Source: Bacteroidales bacterium (GTDB lineage Bacteria > Bacteroidota > Bacteroidia > Bacteroidales > UBA12077). Taken from it: 64,000 bases of DNA. Positions 63,880 through 64,000 of the stretch are shown in pieces (position 1 is the stretch's first letter; every line of letters begins with the position of its first letter). The stretch spans positions 36,440-100,439 of the forward strand of contig WTBR01000079.1 of NCBI GenBank assembly GCA_013138975.1, read 5' to 3'. The notes below the pieces were generated by a model. The model saw only the letters and a list, made by a program, of their open reading frames with translations. It was not told the DNA's origin and made no database searches. Made by a program: the position numbers and the translations under genes.

Positions 63880-64000
63880 GAGTAGGTAGGAGGATTACTC
63901 CTCCGTCCTCTCACACCACCACGCATGCTCTCGCACGTGGCGGTTTCAGTTAATAGTTCAACCTTTCGTAATTTAATGACAAATTAAACAAGTTTTGCTC
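63880..64000 (-). ncRNA. 3' end of a group II intron (domains V and VI)
   Basis: Minus-strand bases 63944-63915 form a domain V hairpin: ACCGCCACG, TGC, tetraloop GAGA, GCA, a two-base bulge, CGTGGTGGT. This gives 12 base pairs with a GNRA loop and a 2-base bulge on the 3' side, the hallmark of domain V. GTGTGAGAGGACGG and a GGAGGA/TCCTCC stem then form domain VI, and the intron should end near 63881 (CTACCTACTCGATT). The rest of the intron, probably with a reverse transcriptase gene, lies beyond the right edge. Confidence 0.75.

Overview
The window looks like a low-GC chromosome segment from a Bacteroidota organism, probably of the Bacteroidales/Marinilabiliales type. Evidence: a C-terminal type IX secretion sorting domain, TAnnTTTG-type promoter boxes, many short lipoproteins, interspersed short palindromes, and the genes for acetate and butyrate formation. 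A finer placement is not supported. I see no rRNA, tRNA or CRISPR.

Left part (1-20.8 kb), mostly core and surface genes. A minus-strand operon pta-ackA-ptb-buk (4345 to 62) makes acetate and butyrate with ATP. Next are a T9SS-secreted protein with nine Ig-like repeats, a phosphodiesterase-TPR-sulfotransferase fusion with a small companion protein carrying a PEP-CTERM-like tail, aroE behind a DUF368/PopT undecaprenyl-phosphate transporter, a TPR protein, a glycosidase-like lipoprotein, a predicted outer-membrane barrel and an LVIVD-repeat lipoprotein. A decayed copy of the aroE 3' end lies at 4.7 kb, and an interspersed repeat with a covarying hairpin lies at 12 and 18 kb.

Right part (21.3-63.8 kb), a Tc/Rhs toxin island. 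It holds a duplicated tail-fibre-like protein, a giant TcA-like subunit (3171 aa), a GxxExxY gene framed by direct repeats, and a fused TcB-TcC cocoon protein (2321 aa) with a polymorphic toxin tip and a candidate immunity gene. A replication/recombination module (Xre regulator, CHC2 primase-helicase, two overlapping tyrosine recombinases) follows, then a cluster of long hairpins. After it comes an array of displaced toxin tips, each followed by a candidate immunity gene (48.1-62.2 kb). Five cassettes carry an about 510-540 bp copy of the Rhs core of the full-length gene, all starting near the same point (the IKEERYYFG codons) and lacking a normal start codon upstream of the core. Others are truncated, chimeric or reduced to a tail plus immunity gene. 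A tail-collar protein, a frameshifted DUF4468 gene and the 3' end of a group II intron (minus strand) close the window.

My reading: the full-length TcB-TcC gene is the expression site, and the downstream cassettes are a silent store of alternative toxin tips exchanged by recombination in the shared core. Five of the nine immunity candidates are lipoproteins and two are membrane proteins, and one tip carries a predicted papain-like cysteine peptidase/amidase site. This suggests that a Tc-type injection machine is used against bacterial envelopes rather than only against animal cells. The switching model is inference; the repeats, missing starts and tip-immunity pairing are visible in the sequence.
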